Assembly (NCBI GenBank): GCA_039545275.1 | Contig: BCHS01000001.1 | Coordinates: 1,442,853 to 1,506,852 of the forward strand | Length of the DNA stretch: 64,000 nt | DNA from: Pseudomicrostroma phylloplanum | Taxonomy: Eukaryota; Basidiomycota; Exobasidiomycetes; Microstromatales | Direction: 5' to 3' | Shown here: one piece after another, positions 1 to 12,000 of the stretch | Numbering within the stretch: the stretch's first letter is position 1 | How the letters are laid out: each line of letters opens with the position of its first letter | Program-made: the position numbers and the translations under genes | Notes under the pieces: generated by a model | What the model was told of the DNA's origin: nothing | Databases searched by the model: none | The model's input: only the letters and a program-made list of their open reading frames with translations

Positions 1-22
1 CGTTGCGGCTCATCTCTTTCAC

Positions 23-1030
23 TCAGAAGAGGAAGGGGAACATGACCTTTCGGCGAGGGTACTCCTTGCCAAACTCCTTCTTGTAGTTCTTGTGCTTCTT
101 GACGGCCCAGATGACCATTTGTCCGACAGAGACGGCCGAGAAGAGGGCAGCGGCGGGGGAGAGTGTCAAGAAGGTGAAGGCCAGCCAGGCGATGGTCTCA
201 AAGAAGTAGTTGGGACACGACTGTGGTTGGGAGGGCGAAGATGATCAGTCTCGCAGCCTTATTCGCTGGACGAACGCTCTCGTAATGCGTTTGAGACTCA
301 CAACGTATTCAAAGGCAAAGCCTCGTGGTATCTTCCTCTCGCGACCGCCCTCACTGCGCAGGTTTCGCAGAATTACATGGCACCGGAAGTTGGCCAACTC
401 AGCCAGGGTCCACACCACGGCGCAGCTGGTCAGGTAGACGGCGCTAGTCTGGAAGGTGCCCTTGAGAGCTTTGGCTCCGTAAGCCGGCCGGTAGATGGAA
501 GCGGCGAGGAGGACACCGGACAAGATCCAGTAGTGAGCAGAGTTCTTGAACACATTGAAGAGAGGCATAGTACCAGAAGAGAAGCGGTGGACAAAGACCG
601 TCTCGTACTCGCGCTTGAGGTAGTGAGCGATCACGAGTGCAATCGCGACGATCTGAATGTCCGAGACCTCGTAAGATCCATAGTACTTCTGCGACGCTAG
701 GAAGAAGAGAGGGTGAATGAAGATGGGACCAAAGTACTCGATGAGGAAGACTGTTCGCCAGCCGATCTGAGGTCCCAGATCCTTGACATAGAGGTCGTCG
801 CCACTTTTTGCGCCGCTTTTGGCCCTGTCATCAAGCAGAGGCTTCTTGTCCCCCGTGGTGATCCTCTGCCTGTCTGGTGTAAGCTTAGGCACCTGCGCCT
901 GGATCGCCTTCTTGACCTCGAGGAGGGTCGGCTCCGAGGAGAAGCTCAGGGTGAGCGGGTAGGGCGAGGAGGTGGCATTGTTCGCAGCGGGGAGGTTTCG
1001 GTTGTGTACCTTCAGAGTGAAGGACGACAT
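23..1030 (-). CDS. TSC13: Very-long-chain enoyl-CoA reductase (TSC13 family)
   Basis: Two exons, 302-1030 and 23-220 (81-bp intron, GTGAGT donor, CACAG acceptor), encode 308 residues. The family performs the last reduction of ER fatty-acid elongation (trans-2-enoyl-CoA to acyl-CoA) for sphingolipid and VLCFA synthesis. The N-terminal ~80 residues look ubiquitin-like, as in TSC13/TECR. Several hydrophobic membrane segments follow, then the steroid-5-alpha-reductase-type C-terminus, in which FEYV joins SCPNYFFE exactly across the intron. The C-terminus ends in KKEFGKEYPRRKVMFPFLF, with basic residues typical of an ER membrane enzyme. The ATG at 1030 is chosen; the frame extends slightly upstream only through a GTG. 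The gene is divergent from the next one, with 297 bp between start codons. Confidence 0.93.
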
Positions 1031-1327
1031 GGCTGACACTCTTGTTGAGGGAAAGGAGAAGATACTTGGATGAGAGCGTTGTGGGTGAGTCCGAGCAGGC
1101 GTCGCGAGAGGTGGCTCAGATCAGGAAGGTCCGGGCGCCTTCCGTTCCGAGAGGCACCAGACGTTCCTTCCCGCCCAAAAATTTCAAGGCTGAACATCTG
1201 AGGTGCTGAGCGACCCTCACTTCCTTGCCACCTTTGACCTCGTATCCACATTTCAAAGTGGACACAAGCACTCTCCTTTGGTCACCTACTACCACTTTAC
1301 CTACCACACTCGCACTCCGAACGCAAA

Positions 1328-2082
1328 ATGGCCAAGTCCATCCGCTCAAAGTCGAAGCTCGGCTCCCGCAACGTGAAGCGATACAACCCCAAGTCAGACT
1401 ACGCCGTGGTGCAAGCTGCGCGTCTGCACCAAACGGCCTCAAGACTCGCCGCAAAGAACAAGCACGGCAGGACAGTAGCTGAAGAGGAGGCAGATGAGGT
1501 GGAAGGAATTGAGGGAGATGAGAAGATGCTCGAGGAAGAGCAAGAGGAGGGAGCCCAGCCGGGAGATGCGGCTGAACCCAAAGGTTGGTATCGAAAGCAG
1601 CTCAGTCCGACAAAGGGCATGTGCAGCGATGGACAGCAGGATGTGCAGCTCTTCGACGACGCTTCGTATGCCCTCTTGGGTCTTTGCGATCCGGCAGAGT
1701 TGAGCACGAGCATGTTCGAGGAGAGCGATACGCCTTCTGACTCCGAGTCGGATGCTGGGCTTGCTATACAGCAGAGTGCCACAGCATCCCTCGAGAAGTT
1801 GGGATGGTTGCTAGTGGGAGATGATCAGGGTCATACATGAGTCCTCGATGCCCGTTTCGCTTTGCACATCACTTGAGCCTGCGCTGACACTACCACCCGT
1901 ATGCGCTCCCCTCTATCCGGCACGCCTATCCTACTCTCTCAGTAGACGGAGAAGCTGGCGGAGACAAGAAAGTCTCGACTTCGGGAACCAGGGAATCGCG
2001 GAGGGAGACTTGGAGGGCGGCAAAGGGCTGGAAGCCTAGGAAAGGCAGCAAGAACGGAGGAAAGCCAAAGAGGAGGAGGTAG
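1328..2082 (+). CDS. LLPH/DUF2423-like small basic nucleolar protein
   Basis: The N-terminus MAKSIRSKSKLGSRNVKRY matches the start of the DUF2423/LLPH (LAPS18-like) family, small basic proteins linked to the nucleolus and ribosome production. The first exon begins at 1328 and stays open to 1840 through an acidic Glu/Asp-rich stretch. The conserved family C-terminus (KVSTSGTRESRRETWRAAKG, then a Lys/Arg tail) is found in another frame and ends at the stop at 2080-2082. Its exon starts after the CTCAG acceptor at 1942, with a CTGAC branch-like site near 1882. The donor could not be fixed: it needs phase 1, and candidates include 1584 and 1823, so the length of the acidic middle is uncertain. 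Gene identity is firm at both ends; the central splice is inferred. Confidence 0.75.
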
Positions 2083-2543
2083 AGGAATTGAGCCTCTCTC
2101 TGGACACGCAGAAGGGAAAGTGAGGATCACCAGCAACCACAAGAGTCTTTCACCTCGGCCGCATCACACAGACATCATCGTTCCGTGGATCACCGACATT
2201 TCTGGAACAGCTCACCCGGTCGCGTACCCCGCACTTGCAGGCTTCCACGGGTCATCAACATGCGAGCTCGCCTTCCATACCTACATCTTTTCGCCTCTGC
2301 TTGTACTTGTATCGATTGTCATCTGTCTTCGTGAGCTCCCAATCATCATGACCTGTCGTCTTGCCAACATCTGCCTGTGTGAACTAGTGTGACCCTGTGC
2401 CGCCACGCGCGAGCGATGCCGGCTTGGAACGGAAGTGGTGGAGAAGTTCTTCCCGTTGTTGCCGCCCGAGCCCCGTTGCCTTTCCCCGTCATACCCACAT
2501 ACATCTGCCTCGCCGCTCGCTTGCTCGCGAACCCCGTTAGATC
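2083..2543. other. Intergenic region upstream of KGD4
   Basis: This 461-bp gap separates the LLPH-like stop from the KGD4 start. Short open frames cross it on both strands, but none has family resemblance or splice continuity. It presumably holds the 3' end of one transcript and the promoter and 5' UTR of the next. Confidence 0.5.
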
Positions 2544-3299
2544 ATGCTGCGTACAATTGTCAGGAGAGCCCAGGGTCAGGGTATGCGTCAGCCAGCCATC
2601 CGGTTCCCTGATCGCAAGGCTCCTCATCGTGAGTTGGCTTAGAGGATGTGAAATGTGCCACAGCAATCCATCAGTTCAACTCTACTCCACCCGAACCCCC
2701 GCTGATGCCCCATGGCTTCTCCTCCCTGTCTTCCTTCCACCTTCGACTGCTCCCCTTTCTTCAGAGAAATCCGAGACCCATCCCCACCCAGCAGCACCAG
2801 CAGAGATCGCCGAGGACTTCCCCAAGTTCCAGAAGACGCTCGAGTCCGGCCCTCACTTTGACGCCAACAAGCTGCAGCCCTTTGAGGATGCCGCCAAGGA
2901 GTTCCAAGTCGGTATGAGAAAGGAAGACGTAGAGGCACAAAAGAGGGGTGGAACTTCGGCTCCCTCTCAAGGAGGAGTTGATGGATCTGCTGGTGGTTCG
3001 AGGTCGGGACAGGGAGCAAAGGAGGCTGGGTCTGGATCTGGGTCTGGGGGACAGAAGGGAGGTCAGAGTGAGGTCAAGGAGGGCACCGTGGAGGATCTGC
3101 ATGAACTGCCGCCAAGGTTCTGGAAGACTGCAACGCTTGTGATGGATGAGGCAGAGATGGAGGCCGTCATGGTGAGTCTGCAGAGTAACGAGAGGTATCA
3201 TGCTGGTGGTGGAGCGAAGGTTCTGATCCCTCTTCATCTTCATCCTTTGTGGGCTTTGTTCTTCAGAGTGGAGGAGCTTCTCTGTCACAGCGAGCCTAA
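2544..3299 (+). CDS. KGD4: Alpha-ketoglutarate dehydrogenase subunit 4 (KGD4/YMR31)
   Basis: Three exons, 2544-2628, 2765-3171 and 3267-3299, encode 174 residues. The last exon is only 33 bp (SGGASLSQRA, stop). Kgd4 (formerly mitoribosomal YMR31/MRPS36) recruits the E3 subunit to mitochondrial 2-oxoglutarate dehydrogenase. The diagnostic C-terminal motif is present as LHELPPRFW, then EAEMEAVMSGG, comparable to the family pattern ELPxRF...E..I.SGGA. The N-terminus (MLRTIVRRAQGQGMR) is rich in Arg and free of acidic residues, as expected for a mitochondrial presequence. Between the two ends lies a Gly/Ser-rich linker (about residues 90-125) that makes this protein longer than the yeast one. Both introns use GTGAGT donors and TTCAG acceptors, and phases match. 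Confidence 0.88.
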
Positions 3300-3454
3300 G
3301 CGTCAATCCATAGCTTCCCATTTCCAGAGATGAGCCTAGCATCAAAGAGCGTATTTGACAGTGCGAAATGGCGATACTCTGGAGGATATGGCCAAATTGG
3401 TATACATTCACGCGCCCTCTCCACTTCTCTCTCCTACTTGACATCAGCCGATCC

Positions 3455-5692
3455 TCACTTCTTGGCAATCTCGGTAGCCTGCCTTCGATAGCTCATCAGG
3501 TCCCTCTTCAACTTGTCTACGTGCATTCTCACGATCTTCTCAATCTCCCTCTCCGTGACATCACCGCCCCTCTCATGCTTGATGCGTATGGCCTTGCATT
3601 CCTCCGCCTTGAACACTCGACCGAGGGTCTGGTATTCCCAGTGTGTCAGCGAATGGAGCAGGACGGCTCGATTGGCGCAGAAGGAGCCACAGAGAAAGAC
3701 GTGCAGTCTACCCTTCTGTGACGTGCGACGCTTGAAGATGATACTAGGGTCTTTGGCGCTTCTGTGCTCGACGACGTCTTCGGCATCTGTGAGGAGGGTA
3801 GTAGCGTAGGAGAACAGTCAGCCAAGATATTGCATGAGTACGCTCCTATGTGACGATTACTCACTGGAACTCATATCCGAACTCATCTGATCCTCATCTT
3901 CCGTATCGAGAAACTCCAGCGTATCGCGATTGTAGAGCCTACCACCGAAGCTCAGCTCCGAGTCACACTTCTGCTTCGAGCGATGGCACGCGCTGCACCC
4001 ACGATGATCTTGCACTTCACTCGAGAAGAGCAACCTTCGATCCAAGTTTGGGTAGTGCGTCAGGTACCAAGTGAACTGCCTACGCATCACCGAAGAGGAC
4101 AAATTTCGTCGCGAGTCTTCGACGTATTGTTGAAGATGCTGCCGAGCTTTGCGCAGCTCCTCCTGACGTGGTCGAGGAAGCTGCGTGACTGTGCTCAAGA
4201 TCTTCATGGTGATCCAACGCAGATACTCTTCGCAAGCCTCACCAAAGTCGAGCTTTCGACCGAGTACACTTCCGAGTGTCATGGGAGAGCGCTGCCGTTT
4301 CGTCGGCGCAGGCATCTTCTTCTTGACGACTTTGCCACTCTCGTGAATGATCTCGTCGTCACCCACGACAAAGGCCGAGGAACCAGAGCTACTTCCGCTA
4401 CTGCTCGAGACCGACGATGTGCTGCTGCTGTCGTCCGATGATTGTGACCCGTCATCAGCATCCGAATCCACGACAATGCCCTTGCGAGCTTGCTGGAGCT
4501 TTTTCAGGTGTGAGGAGAAGTCCTTGCGGGTTGAAGGCGCAGTAGATCTAGCGAACGCATCCGCGTTGATGTTCGACCGAAGATCGTCTACCTCTCCTCC
4601 GCGGCTCTTGTGAGGCTTCGAACTTGAGCTCGCCTTTGGCTGCCTCTCTGCCTCTCTCTCCTTGTCTTTCTTCTCTTTCTTCTTCTTTGCCTTCAATGCT
4701 ATGCGCTCTCGCTCCATCTCTTCCTCTCTCTCTCGCTTCTTCCTCTGCAGCTTCTTCTCCTTGAGCCTGCGCTCCTTCTCGGCTTGCCTCTCATCGTCAT
4801 CATCACTGCTGATGACTGTCTGGGATCCATCCACTGGCGCCTTCGTCTTGCCTTTACCGTTGCTCTTGAGAGCTACTGCCTTAGATCGGGGATCCTTCAT
4901 TGGTGATGTAGGCTCCTGAGCCCAGTCTCGCTCCTGCAGCTCAATCCCTTGCAGACGACGACTAGTTTGTGCGCCCGCCAAGCTGCTCTCTGCCGTTCCC
5001 GTGGGCTCGTCTGAGACGCTGAACAGGCTGCCATAGCTTGCTTTGCGAGAAGCGGAGCTGCCGGGTGTTTGAACGGGACGCTCTGGCAGCGGAGAGCGAG
5101 CTCCTGTCGATGGACCCGGCGTAGCTACGGCGCTGCTTTGAAGTCTTGTTCCACTCAATGGTGAGCGCCCCACTTCAGCCCGGACACTTGGGGGCGTCTG
5201 ATGTCTGAGAAGAGGTGCTTCAAGAACGCAAAGATCTGGAGCCGCTGACGCCGCCCTGGTGTCGGTGTCTGTGGCTGAGCTATCGGCATCAAGTCCGCCC
5301 TCGCGTAGCTCCAGCCAGTCTGATCGAGGTAGTTGTAGGGGCTCTGACAGAGGCTTCCTGGGCTCCACTGCTTGCGCTTCGTCCTGCTGGGCGGTGACAG
5401 CTGAGTCTTTGGTTGCGCTGACTGGCCTCTTCACACGCGACTTTGCCGGATGCTTTGAGAGCACCTCACCTCTCCACTTCTTCCTGTGTTCTTCGTGAGC
5501 TCCATGCTGGCCGGTCCAGTCATCCACCTCAATTTCGAAGTTGGGCGCCGAATCGAGCTGCTCCTGGGTAAGGGGTTGGTTGCTTACAAGCTGACTGTCT
5601 TCGGCAGGCGCAATTGGCGCCGTCTTTGACCGGCTCGCTGATGGAGCGGCCCGGCCCCGACCCGCAGCTTTCGGTCTTCTGGAGGCAGGCAT
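3455..5692 (-). CDS. DUF4211-domain nuclear protein
   Basis: Two exons, 3865-5692 and 3455-3786 (78-bp intron, GTGAGT donor), give 719 residues. The first ~480 residues are low-complexity and charged, with Lys/Arg/Glu-rich coiled-coil-like runs (about residues 290-350) and Ser-rich tracts, suggesting a nuclear protein. The C-terminal ~220 residues fit the DUF4211 pattern: a Trp/Tyr-rich helix region, RGCSACHRSKQKC, then SFGGRLYNRDTLEFLD, and after the intron LCGSFCANRAVLLHSLTHW. The paired cysteines suggest metal binding. The fungal family has no settled function and is usually described as nuclear. The gene is divergent from MDN1 across 333 bp. The boundaries are well supported because the domain continues in phase across the splice. 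Confidence 0.82.
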
Positions 5693-6025
5693 CCCTCACG
5701 AGGCCTCTCAAGTGAGTGAGAGGTCGGCCTCTATGGGCGGCGATGAGGATGCGACTGGTGGTGTCGGTTGTCGTCTGGGATGGAGAGGAACGACGTCCGC
5801 CTGTCCGCCTGTCCGTCCGTCCGTGTGTGGGTCCGCGATTGATTGAGGAGACGGAAAGAGGACCGTCGGACCTTTAATCACGCGGCGGGTGCAGCGACGC
5901 AGGGACAATTTTTTGGCGGCGAGGAATTCTTCCTGGCTTCCGTCACTACATACGCGGCCAGACGACCTTGCAAGGATCGTCGTGAGCTCATCTCTATTCC
6001 CTATACCTCCTCTTACCGGCCCACC
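5693..6025. promoter_or_regulatory. Divergent promoter region, DUF4211 gene / MDN1
   Basis: These 333 bp separate the two start codons and must serve both genes. The segment includes a pyrimidine-rich simple repeat (CTGTCCGC/GTCCGTCC units, about 5794-5825) and a single GCGATGAG at 5740-5747, which matches the core of the yeast PAC motif found upstream of ribosome-biogenesis genes. A long frame runs upstream of the MDN1 ATG but is probably untranslated leader. Confidence 0.5.
5740..5747 (+). promoter_or_regulatory. PAC-like motif GCGATGAG
   Basis: The eight bases GCGATGAG equal the core of the PAC element that marks ribosome-biogenesis promoters in ascomycete yeasts. It lies about 280 bp upstream of the MDN1 start, a gene in that regulon. 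One 8-mer match within 333 bp on either strand is expected by chance about once in a hundred, so this is suggestive only. Confidence 0.25.
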
Positions 6026-9000
6026 ATGTCGCCCTCTCTGGCGCAGCAGAGGCGCATAGAGGCACGGCCGTCCGCCCTCAGCCTCGATCTGGGCGATAGC
6101 TGCTCACGCCTGCTGGCTGACCCAGCCGCGGCGCACGCACTACCCCCTACCGCTCGCGCCGTGCTCGAGCAATGGGCCAGCGGTCAAGGGTCTAGCAATA
6201 GGAAACCGCAGAAGCTATTGCAAACTCTATCAGATCTCCTCATCGTACGCAGCCTCACGATTGCCGTCGCTGCCCACTTCAGACCACTTCTGATTGATCT
6301 CACAGCAAGGCTCGTCTCACTTGGAGAGGCTGACTCGTGGCAAGATCAGCGCTGCCTCGCCATGTTGTATGCCTTCGCCAATCTTCTGGCACCCTTTCCG
6401 GAGATTTACCCCGTTGTATCAGAGTTTCTGGCGCTCCTAGCTTCCCGAGGAGATTTCCTTGGAGATCAGCTCGAGAGCCTTTCTAAAGCAGACCTGAATC
6501 TGGTTCTTCTGTCAACCGCCCGTCTATGCATTGCCTCTCGGCCCTTGGCGGCCCAGCTCCAACTTCAAATGCCCGCGAAGGTGTTGCACACCATCTACAC
6601 ACGGCCTGAACAATGGGGACCTGCATCTCGTCTCATCGCGATCAAGCTTCAATCGATGATGGAGGGATTGCCAGAGGCTTCACGCCAGGAGCTGGAAGTT
6701 GAGTTCGTCGGCCAGCCATCGGTACCATCTGTCACTTCCTCCAGCAACGAGGCTGCTGCTGCTATGGAAATGGAAGTGGACAGCGCTGCGGACGACTTCA
6801 GGATCAGTATCTTCGACGATGGAAAGCTCTTAGACTCCGTAGACGTTTGGGTGCTAGCGCTCGCAGAGAAAGGTCGCCAACACGATGCTCGCAAGCGCAC
6901 TCGCGCAATCGAGAGTCTTCTGACCTTCCACCAGACTGAGGAGGCTCAGATCAAGTCTACCAGCCTCAGCGCTTCTGTCAAAGACGTGGCCGGTGTCCTA
7001 ATCTTCCGCTCACGAGATGGACACGATGCAGGCCGCCATGGTATGCCGGAAGATGCATCTTTCGTATTGACTCCTAGCCACGCGCCGGCTCTGAATAGTG
7101 TAGCTCAAGGCCTCGTGAGGCGACTCCCGATCCTTCTTTCTGGCCCTCCCTCATCTGGCAAGACTTCTCTGCTCGAGCACCTTAGCTCGACCCTGCATCC
7201 GAGAAAGCATCGTGGAGAATCTCAGATCGTTACACTGCAATTGGGTGACCATTCTTCTCTGGATGCTAAGTCACTGATAGGGACCTACACGTCATCTGCT
7301 CGCAACCCCGGGACTTTCGAGTGGGTGGAGGGCGCCCTGACGAGAGCAGTACGCGACGGGAAGTGGCTGGTGCTGGAAGACATAGACAAGGCTAGTGGCG
7401 AGATTCTGAGCGTCATTAAGCCACTCGTGGAAGCTTTCGGTCCATCAAAGCGGCTGGGAGCTTCAGCTGAGCTGGATCTGGGAGCCAAGGGAAAGATCGT
7501 GGCGGGGCCAAATTTTGCCCTCTTTGCCGTACGATCAGTCAATCCCAGCCGGGCGAGGGATGGGTCCATTGCATTCTCGCCTCCTGCGTTCATTGGCAGC
7601 AGTCATTGGACCGAGGTGGCATGTCCAGCCCCCGCCGAGGATGACGTTACCCACATCCTGCAAGAACTCTACCCGCGACTGTGCCAGGGCAAGCACGGTG
7701 ACCAGCTTCTGCGGAAACTCCTCAATGCCTGGAGAGCACTACAAGCCTCTTCCACCTCAAGTCAAGCTCAGCAAGTGCCTGTAAGCAGCCGTCGCCAGCC
7801 AACCCTGAGGGATCTTATGAAGTGGTGTCGCCGAGTAGAGAGTTTTCTTGTCGAGACCTCAATGACGAATGCATCTCTCCTCGACGATCAGCGACACATG
7901 GAGAGGCTGTTCGTAGAAGCAGCAGAGGTTTTCCTTGGCGCCTACCATATCTCCACCTCGCAAGCAGTTGATGCATTCTTCAAGTCTAGTGCAGAGGCTC
8001 TCGGTCTTGCAATTGGCCTGAGCGCTGATCGTGCTTGGTGGCTATTGCAGGGTCGTACACCAGACCTGACTTTAAAGGGCAATCTCGATGCATTGGACTC
8101 GGCGACATCAATCCCAAAGCTCAAGATGGGCCGAGTGGAGCTGCTGAGACAGCCGAAAGCGCACAGCAGCACTTCGTCTGCCGTCGTGCCAACCTCTCGA
8201 AGCTTTGCTCTGACAAGACCAGCAGCTGTCTTACTGGAAAGGGTCGCTGCCAGTGTTGCCCTGTCGGAGCCAGTGTTGCTTGTGGGAGAGACTGGTACTG
8301 GAAAAACGACGTCGGTACAGCACCTTGCCTCTCTGCTTGGCCAGCCAATGGTAGCCCTCAATCTTTCTCAGCAGACGGAAGCTGCTGACTTGCTTGGTTC
8401 ATACAAGCCCCTGGAGCCTCGACTGCCAGCGATGGAGATTCACAACGTCTGGTTCGACCTGTTTGAGAAAACATTCTCTGCAAAGAGGAACGCTCGCTTC
8501 GTTGAGCTGGAGAGGAAAGCCCTACAGACTGGAAAGTGGGCTCGCCTGGCCACATTGTGGAAGGAAAGTATTCGCATGGCGGACGAGCGTCGCAGTCGGA
8601 AGCTCAAGCTGCTGGACGAGGCCAAGGAAAAGACAGAGCCTGCGCGTGTGCCTGCCTCTACGAGCCGCTCTACCAAGAAACGCAAGACGGCGCGAGGGCA
8701 CACGCCCGTCTCTCCCGACGCCAATGCGGGCGAGGAAGCCGAGAGAGCAGCCGAGGACTCTCTGGATCGCCTCTGGCAATCCTTCGGTGCTTCAGTATCC
8801 GACTTTGCAGTGCAGCATGCTTCGCGCAAGAGGAACTTCGTCTTCTCATTCATTGAGGGTCCGCTTGTCAAAGCAATTCAAGACGGCTCGTGGGTCTTGT
8901 TGGACGAGATCAACCTGGCTGCTTCAGAGACACTCGACTCTCTGGCCAGTCTACTGCAATCCTCCAGTAGCAGCATCACACTTTTCGAAAAGGGAGACAT

Positions 9001-12000
9001 CGAGCCAATCAAGCGTCACCCCAACTTCCGTCTCTTTGCGTGCATGAACCCTGCCACCGATGTTGGCAAGAAGGATCTTCCTGCAAGCCTGAGGAGCCGG
9101 TTCACTGAGCTATACGTTCAGAGTCCTGACGCCGACAGGGAAGCATTGATCGCCATTGTGGAAAAGTACATTGGTCACCTGACGGCAGGCGATCGTAGTG
9201 CTCTCCTCGATGTTTCCGAGTGTTACGCAGAGATTCGTCGCCTGGCGAGCGAGCATCTTCTGGCAGACGGCGCAAATCAGCGTCCTCACTTCTCTATCCG
9301 TACGCTGTCGCGAGCGCTCACCTTTGCATCGGATCAAGCTGGGACATACGGATTGAGAAGGGCTCTGTGGGAAGGGTTCACCATGGCTTTCACAATGCTG
9401 CTGGACGACAAGAGCGCTACGATCGTGCGCGAATTGCTCAGTCGACAGATCTTGTCGCGAGCCCGCAACGCTAATGCTGCAGCCTCGTTTGTGCCAGCCA
9501 GGCCAAAAAAGAGCGGCGCCTCGGAGGAGGACTTCATTCAGATCGGCCCTTTCTGGCTGCAAACTGGGCCTGAACCTCTTGATCCCGCCACCGACTATAT
9601 CCTGACTGCGTCGGTGCAAGCAAAACTCATCGGTCTAGCCCGAGCAATTCTAGCTCGTAAGAGCCCCGTGTTGATCCAGGGTCCAACGTCGGCAGGAAAG
9701 ACCAGTGCTGTAGAGTATCTCGCTCGCCGCACTGGACATAGATTTGTCCGTATCAACAACCACGAGCACACCGATGTCCAGGAGTACCTCGGCTCCTACG
9801 CCTCCGATCCAGACACTGGACGTCTTGTCTTTCACGAAGGGCTCTTGGTCCAGGCACTCCGCCGAGGAGACTGGATCGTGCTGGACGAGCTCAACTTGGC
9901 GCCCACTGACGTACTTGAGGCTCTCAACCGATTGCTGGACGACAACAGAGAGCTCGTGATTCCCGAAACAGGAGAGGTGGTGAAACCGCATCCTCGCTTC
10001 ATGCTCTTTGCAACTCAGAATCCTCCGGGCATCTACGCAGGGCGCAAAGTCCTCAGCAGAGCTTTCCGCAATCGATTCCTCGAGGTTCACTTCGATGATG
10101 TTCCTCGTGCCGAGCTCGAGAAGATCTTGTCGGAGCGATGCAGGATCCCTCTCAGCTATGCTGGAAAGGTCGTCGCCGTCTTCGTCGAGCTACAGAAGCG
10201 AAGGCAGGCAGGAAGGGTGTTCGATAGCAACCAAGCTTTTGTCACTTTGCGTGATCTATTCCGATGGGGTCAACGAGAAGCTCAAGGCTATCAGCAGCTA
10301 GCTGAGGACGGTTACATGCTCATCGCTGAGCGAGCTCGGCGCGCAGACGACAAGCTCGTTGTCAAGGAGGTCATCGAGGAGGTCATGAAAGTCCGCATCG
10401 ATGAAGATGCGATCTACGATGTTCAGGGAGCTGGCAAAGATAGCGTTGCCTCGCGTGTAGGTGGCTTGCCTCGCTTGCAGGCCATGCTAGACGCTTCCGG
10501 AGCATGTGGCATCGTCTGGACCAGGGCGATGCAAAGACTCCTGTGCCTTGTTGCTACCTGCCTGAGGTATGACGAGCCAGTACTGCTTGTCGGCGAGACT
10601 GGATCCGGCAAGACATCCGTCTGTGGTGTCCTCGCTCAAGCTCTGGGCCGTCAGCTGCACACTGTCAACTGTCATCAGAACACGGACACTGCCGATCTTC
10701 TAGGAGGACAGCGTCCGATCCGGAACCGTGGCGCACTGCTGGCCAAGGCTCGAACGGAGGCGGAGCGGTTGTTGCTGGACTTAGGACGAGCGGATGTGTT
10801 CGCTTCCTCTGAGGAAGTAGACCTTCAGGCAATCTCTTCGGCCTTGGCCCTGGCTCTCACGAGCTTGCCTGCGGAAGATCCTCGCAAAGCTGAAGGTCAG
10901 GCAACCCTGCAACAGATCAACCAAGCCAGCGCTCTCTTCGAGTGGCGCGACGGTCCTTTGGTGGATGCTATGAGAGTAGGAGACCACCTTCTACTTGACG
11001 AAATGTCCTTGGCTGACGACAGCGTGCTCGAGCGCCTGAACAGTGTTCTAGAGCCCGGTCGTACACTAGTCTTGGCTGAACGCAGTGGAGCATCTACAGA
11101 CTCGAGTGAGCCTCTCAATGCAATCCAGATCAAGGCTAGGGATGGCTTCCAGATTATCGCGACGATGAATCCCGGAGGCGATTACGGCAAAAAAGAGCTC
11201 AGTCCTGCGCTTCGCAATCGTTTCACCGAAATCTGGGTACCGCAGGTGGAAGACAGGCGCGACATTCTGCAGATTTTCGAAACTCAATGGAGAGACGAAT
11301 CACTCAGCGCATGGGGCCCTGAGATCCTCAATTTTGCCGAGTGGTTCACTCACCAGGTTGGTGGAGACAGTAACGCAGGTGATCGAGCTGGCATCGGCCT
11401 GCGAGACTATATCTCGTGGGTGGCTTTCATCAACGCTACCGCTGCTGGCTCTACACCAGTCCTCGATGGTCACGATGCATACGCGCATGGCGCCTTGCTC
11501 ACATTCGTCGATGGAATCGGGGCTCTCGCTGCCACCTCGGCAATGACCACTCTCGGCCTCCGTGAACTTCGAGACAAGTGCTTGAAGAAGTTGCAGGAGC
11601 TCTGCGGAGAGCGGGCTTCACTGTCTGCAGCCGGAGACGACAACCTCGTGCCGAGCAACGACCTGGAGAGGTTTGCGATTGGTCCATTCGCAATCAACAG
11701 AGGGCCCATCAAGCTGGATGTTGGTGTAGACGACTTCAGCTTTCGAGCCAGGACGACGGCCAAGAACGCTGTGAAGGTGCTCCGAGCTCTGTACGTCCCA
11801 ACCAAGTCGATCCTGCTGGAAGGCAGCCCAGGAGCTGGCAAGACAAGTCTGATCGGAGCTTTGGCCAAAGCATCTGGCAATTACCTGACGCGAATCAATC
11901 TGTCTGATCAGACGGAGCTCATCGATCTGTTCGGTGCCGATCTTCCGGTAGAAGGTGGCGGTCCAGGAGAGTTTGCATGGAAAGATGCTGCCTTCCTCAG

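Noticed and set aside
5843..6025. Upstream in-frame extension of MDN1 (start at 5843)
   Set aside because: It crosses simple repeats, lacks midasin similarity, and the ATG at 6026 has the better context.
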